Position numbers and translations under genes: made by a program | Shown here: positions 5,675-6,459 of the stretch, piece by piece | Layout: each line of letters opens with the position of its first letter | How positions within the stretch are numbered: the stretch's first letter is position 1 | DNA from: Candidatus Methylomirabilota bacterium | GTDB lineage: Bacteria; Methylomirabilota; Methylomirabilia; Methylomirabilales; JACPAU01 | NCBI GenBank assembly: GCA_023249205.1 | Contig: JAHFDC010000053.1 | Coordinates: 1-6,459, forward strand | Reading direction: 5' to 3' | DNA length: 6,459 nucleotides | Notes under the pieces: generated by a model | Told to the model about the DNA's origin: nothing | Databases searched by the model: none | Seen by the model: only the letters and a program-made list of their open reading frames with translations

Positions 5675-6459
5675 ATGGCGAAGAGGAGACTTGCAGGAGG
5701 GTTGATCGCGCTGGCCGCAGGGCTGGCGCTTCTGGCCTGGCCGCCGGCCGAGGCCCAGCAGAAGGGGACCATTAAAATCGCTACCCAGAGCCCCCTCTCG
5801 GGGGGACAGGCTGTCCTGGGTGAGGCGATCAAGCTCGGGACCCAACTGGCCGTCGAGCAGTTGAAGGGCCCGGTCGAGAAGCTCGGGTTCAAGGTGGAGG
5901 TGGTGCCCTTCGACGACCAGGCCAAGCCCGACGTAGGTGTTGCCAATGCCAGGAATCTCATGGCGGACAAGGATATCCTCGCGGTGGTGGGGCACCTGAA
6001 CTCGGGCGTGGCCATCCCGTCCTCCGAGGTCTACAAGGAGGACAACCTGGTCATGGTCTCCCCGGCCAACACCAACCCAGTCATCACTGATCGGAACCTT
6101 CCCAACGTCAATCGGGTGTGCGGGCGAGATGACGTCCAGGGGCAGGTGGGTGCGGAGTTCGCCAAGACCACCCTCAAGGCCAAGACCGCCTATGTGATCC
6201 ACGACAAGACCACCTACGGCCAAGGCGTGGCCGAGTTCTTCAAAACCGCAGCCGAGGTGCATAAGATCCAGATTCTTGGCTTCGAGGGGACCGAGGAGAA
6301 GGCCAACTTCGACCCCATCATCACGCCCATGAAGGCCAAGAACCCCGACCTGGTCTACTTCGGCGGCATCTACGACCAGGGCGCGGTCTTCCTCAAGCAG
6401 ATGCGGGAGAAGGGGGTGAAGGGCCAGTTCCTGGGGCCCGACGGGATGGATTCCAGTGA
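5675..6459 (+). CDS. Branched-chain amino-acid-type ABC transporter substrate-binding protein (3' truncated)
   Basis: This secreted type I periplasmic binding protein of the LivJ/LivK family captures branched-chain amino acids or related compounds for an ABC importer. ATG 5675 follows a good ribosome site (GGGAG, 5664-5668, six bases away). Residues 1-27 are a signal peptide: MAKRR, a hydrophobic core GLIALAAGLALLAW and a likely cut at AEA|QQ. The mature part shows the family order: IKIATQSPLSGGQAVLGEAI (33-52), PFDDQAKPDVGVANARNLMA, AVVGHLNSGVAIPSSEVY, VSPANTNPVITD, GRDDVQGQVGAEFA, and IHDKTTYGQGVAEFFK. Then come FEGTEEKANFDPIIT and the segment PDLVYFGG. After 261 codons the frame is still open at the window edge; the TGA that ends the window is out of frame. 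The family is usually about 370-400 residues, so roughly the last third is missing. The ligand cannot be read from this part. Membrane and ATPase subunits are not in view. Confidence 0.93.
   Translation, partial: MAKRRLAGGLIALAAGLALLAWPPAEAQQKGTIKIATQSPLSGGQAVLGEAIKLGTQLAVEQLKGPVEKLGFKVEVVPFDDQAKPDVGVANARNLMADKDILAVVGHLNSGVAIPSSEVYKEDNLVMVSPANTNPVITDRNLPNVNRVCGRDDVQGQVGAEFAKTTLKAKTAYVIHDKTTYGQGVAEFFKTAAEVHKIQILGFEGTEEKANFDPIITPMKAKNPDLVYFGGIYDQGAVFLKQMREKGVKGQFLGPDGMDSS

Noticed and set aside
4724..6262. Long open frame on the minus strand (512 codons) opposite tsaC and the binding-protein gene
   Set aside because: It is antisense to two genes with clear family motifs, and its translation is Arg/Pro/Gly/His-rich with no domain. 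This is expected in GC-rich DNA.
6457..6459. TGA at the last three bases as the end of the binding-protein gene
   Set aside because: The codon frame from ATG 5675 reads AGT then GA at the edge, so this TGA is out of frame and the gene continues.

Overview
The window is a high-GC bacterial chromosomal segment in which all convincing genes lie on the + strand. It is mostly housekeeping. I see no phage, insertion sequence, CRISPR array, tRNA or rRNA. The gene order aroQ-efp-accB-accC, the strong GC bias and a LivJ/LivK-type binding protein would fit a Methylomirabilota/Rokubacteria-like or deltaproteobacteria-like soil or groundwater lineage. That placement is inference from style and context, not a measured assignment.

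Layout. Positions 1-763 hold the 3' end of a Pro/Ala-rich TPR protein and a roadblock/LC7 protein, translationally coupled by a GTGA overlap. Positions 806-2343 hold aroQ (type II 3-dehydroquinate dehydratase), efp (elongation factor P) and accB (biotin carboxyl carrier protein), tightly packed, with an ATGA overlap between efp and accB. Positions 2344-2554 are an unusual gap inside the operon: a perfect 12-bp inverted repeat, and a weak 61-codon reading frame that ends on the accC start. Then come accC (biotin carboxylase, 2555-3901) and thiE (thiamine-phosphate synthase, 3907-4590), separated by 5 bases. The run 1-4590 is probably one transcription unit, although its promoter is outside the window.

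A good sigma70-type promoter (TTGACG, 18-base spacer, TATATT) begins on the thiE stop codon. It opens a leader of about 240 bases with four TTCCGG copies and a GC hairpin, leading to a TsaC/Sua5-type threonylcarbamoyl-AMP synthase (4862-5527). A second promoter-like pair overlaps that gene's stop codon and precedes two tandem short palindromes. After these comes a secreted branched-chain amino-acid-type ABC substrate-binding protein (5675 to the window end), which is open at the 3' end. Its transporter subunits, if linked, lie outside.

How the genes work together: AccB and AccC are the carrier and biotin carboxylase parts of acetyl-CoA carboxylase (the carboxyltransferase AccA/AccD is not here). 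AroQ serves aromatic amino-acid synthesis and ThiE serves thiamine synthesis. EF-P and TsaC both serve translation (polyproline stalling and tRNA t6A37). The TPR/LC7 pair is the only part without an obvious job. The regulatory DNA at 2440-2472, 4587-4770 and 5524-5598 is the most worthwhile material for a second look.
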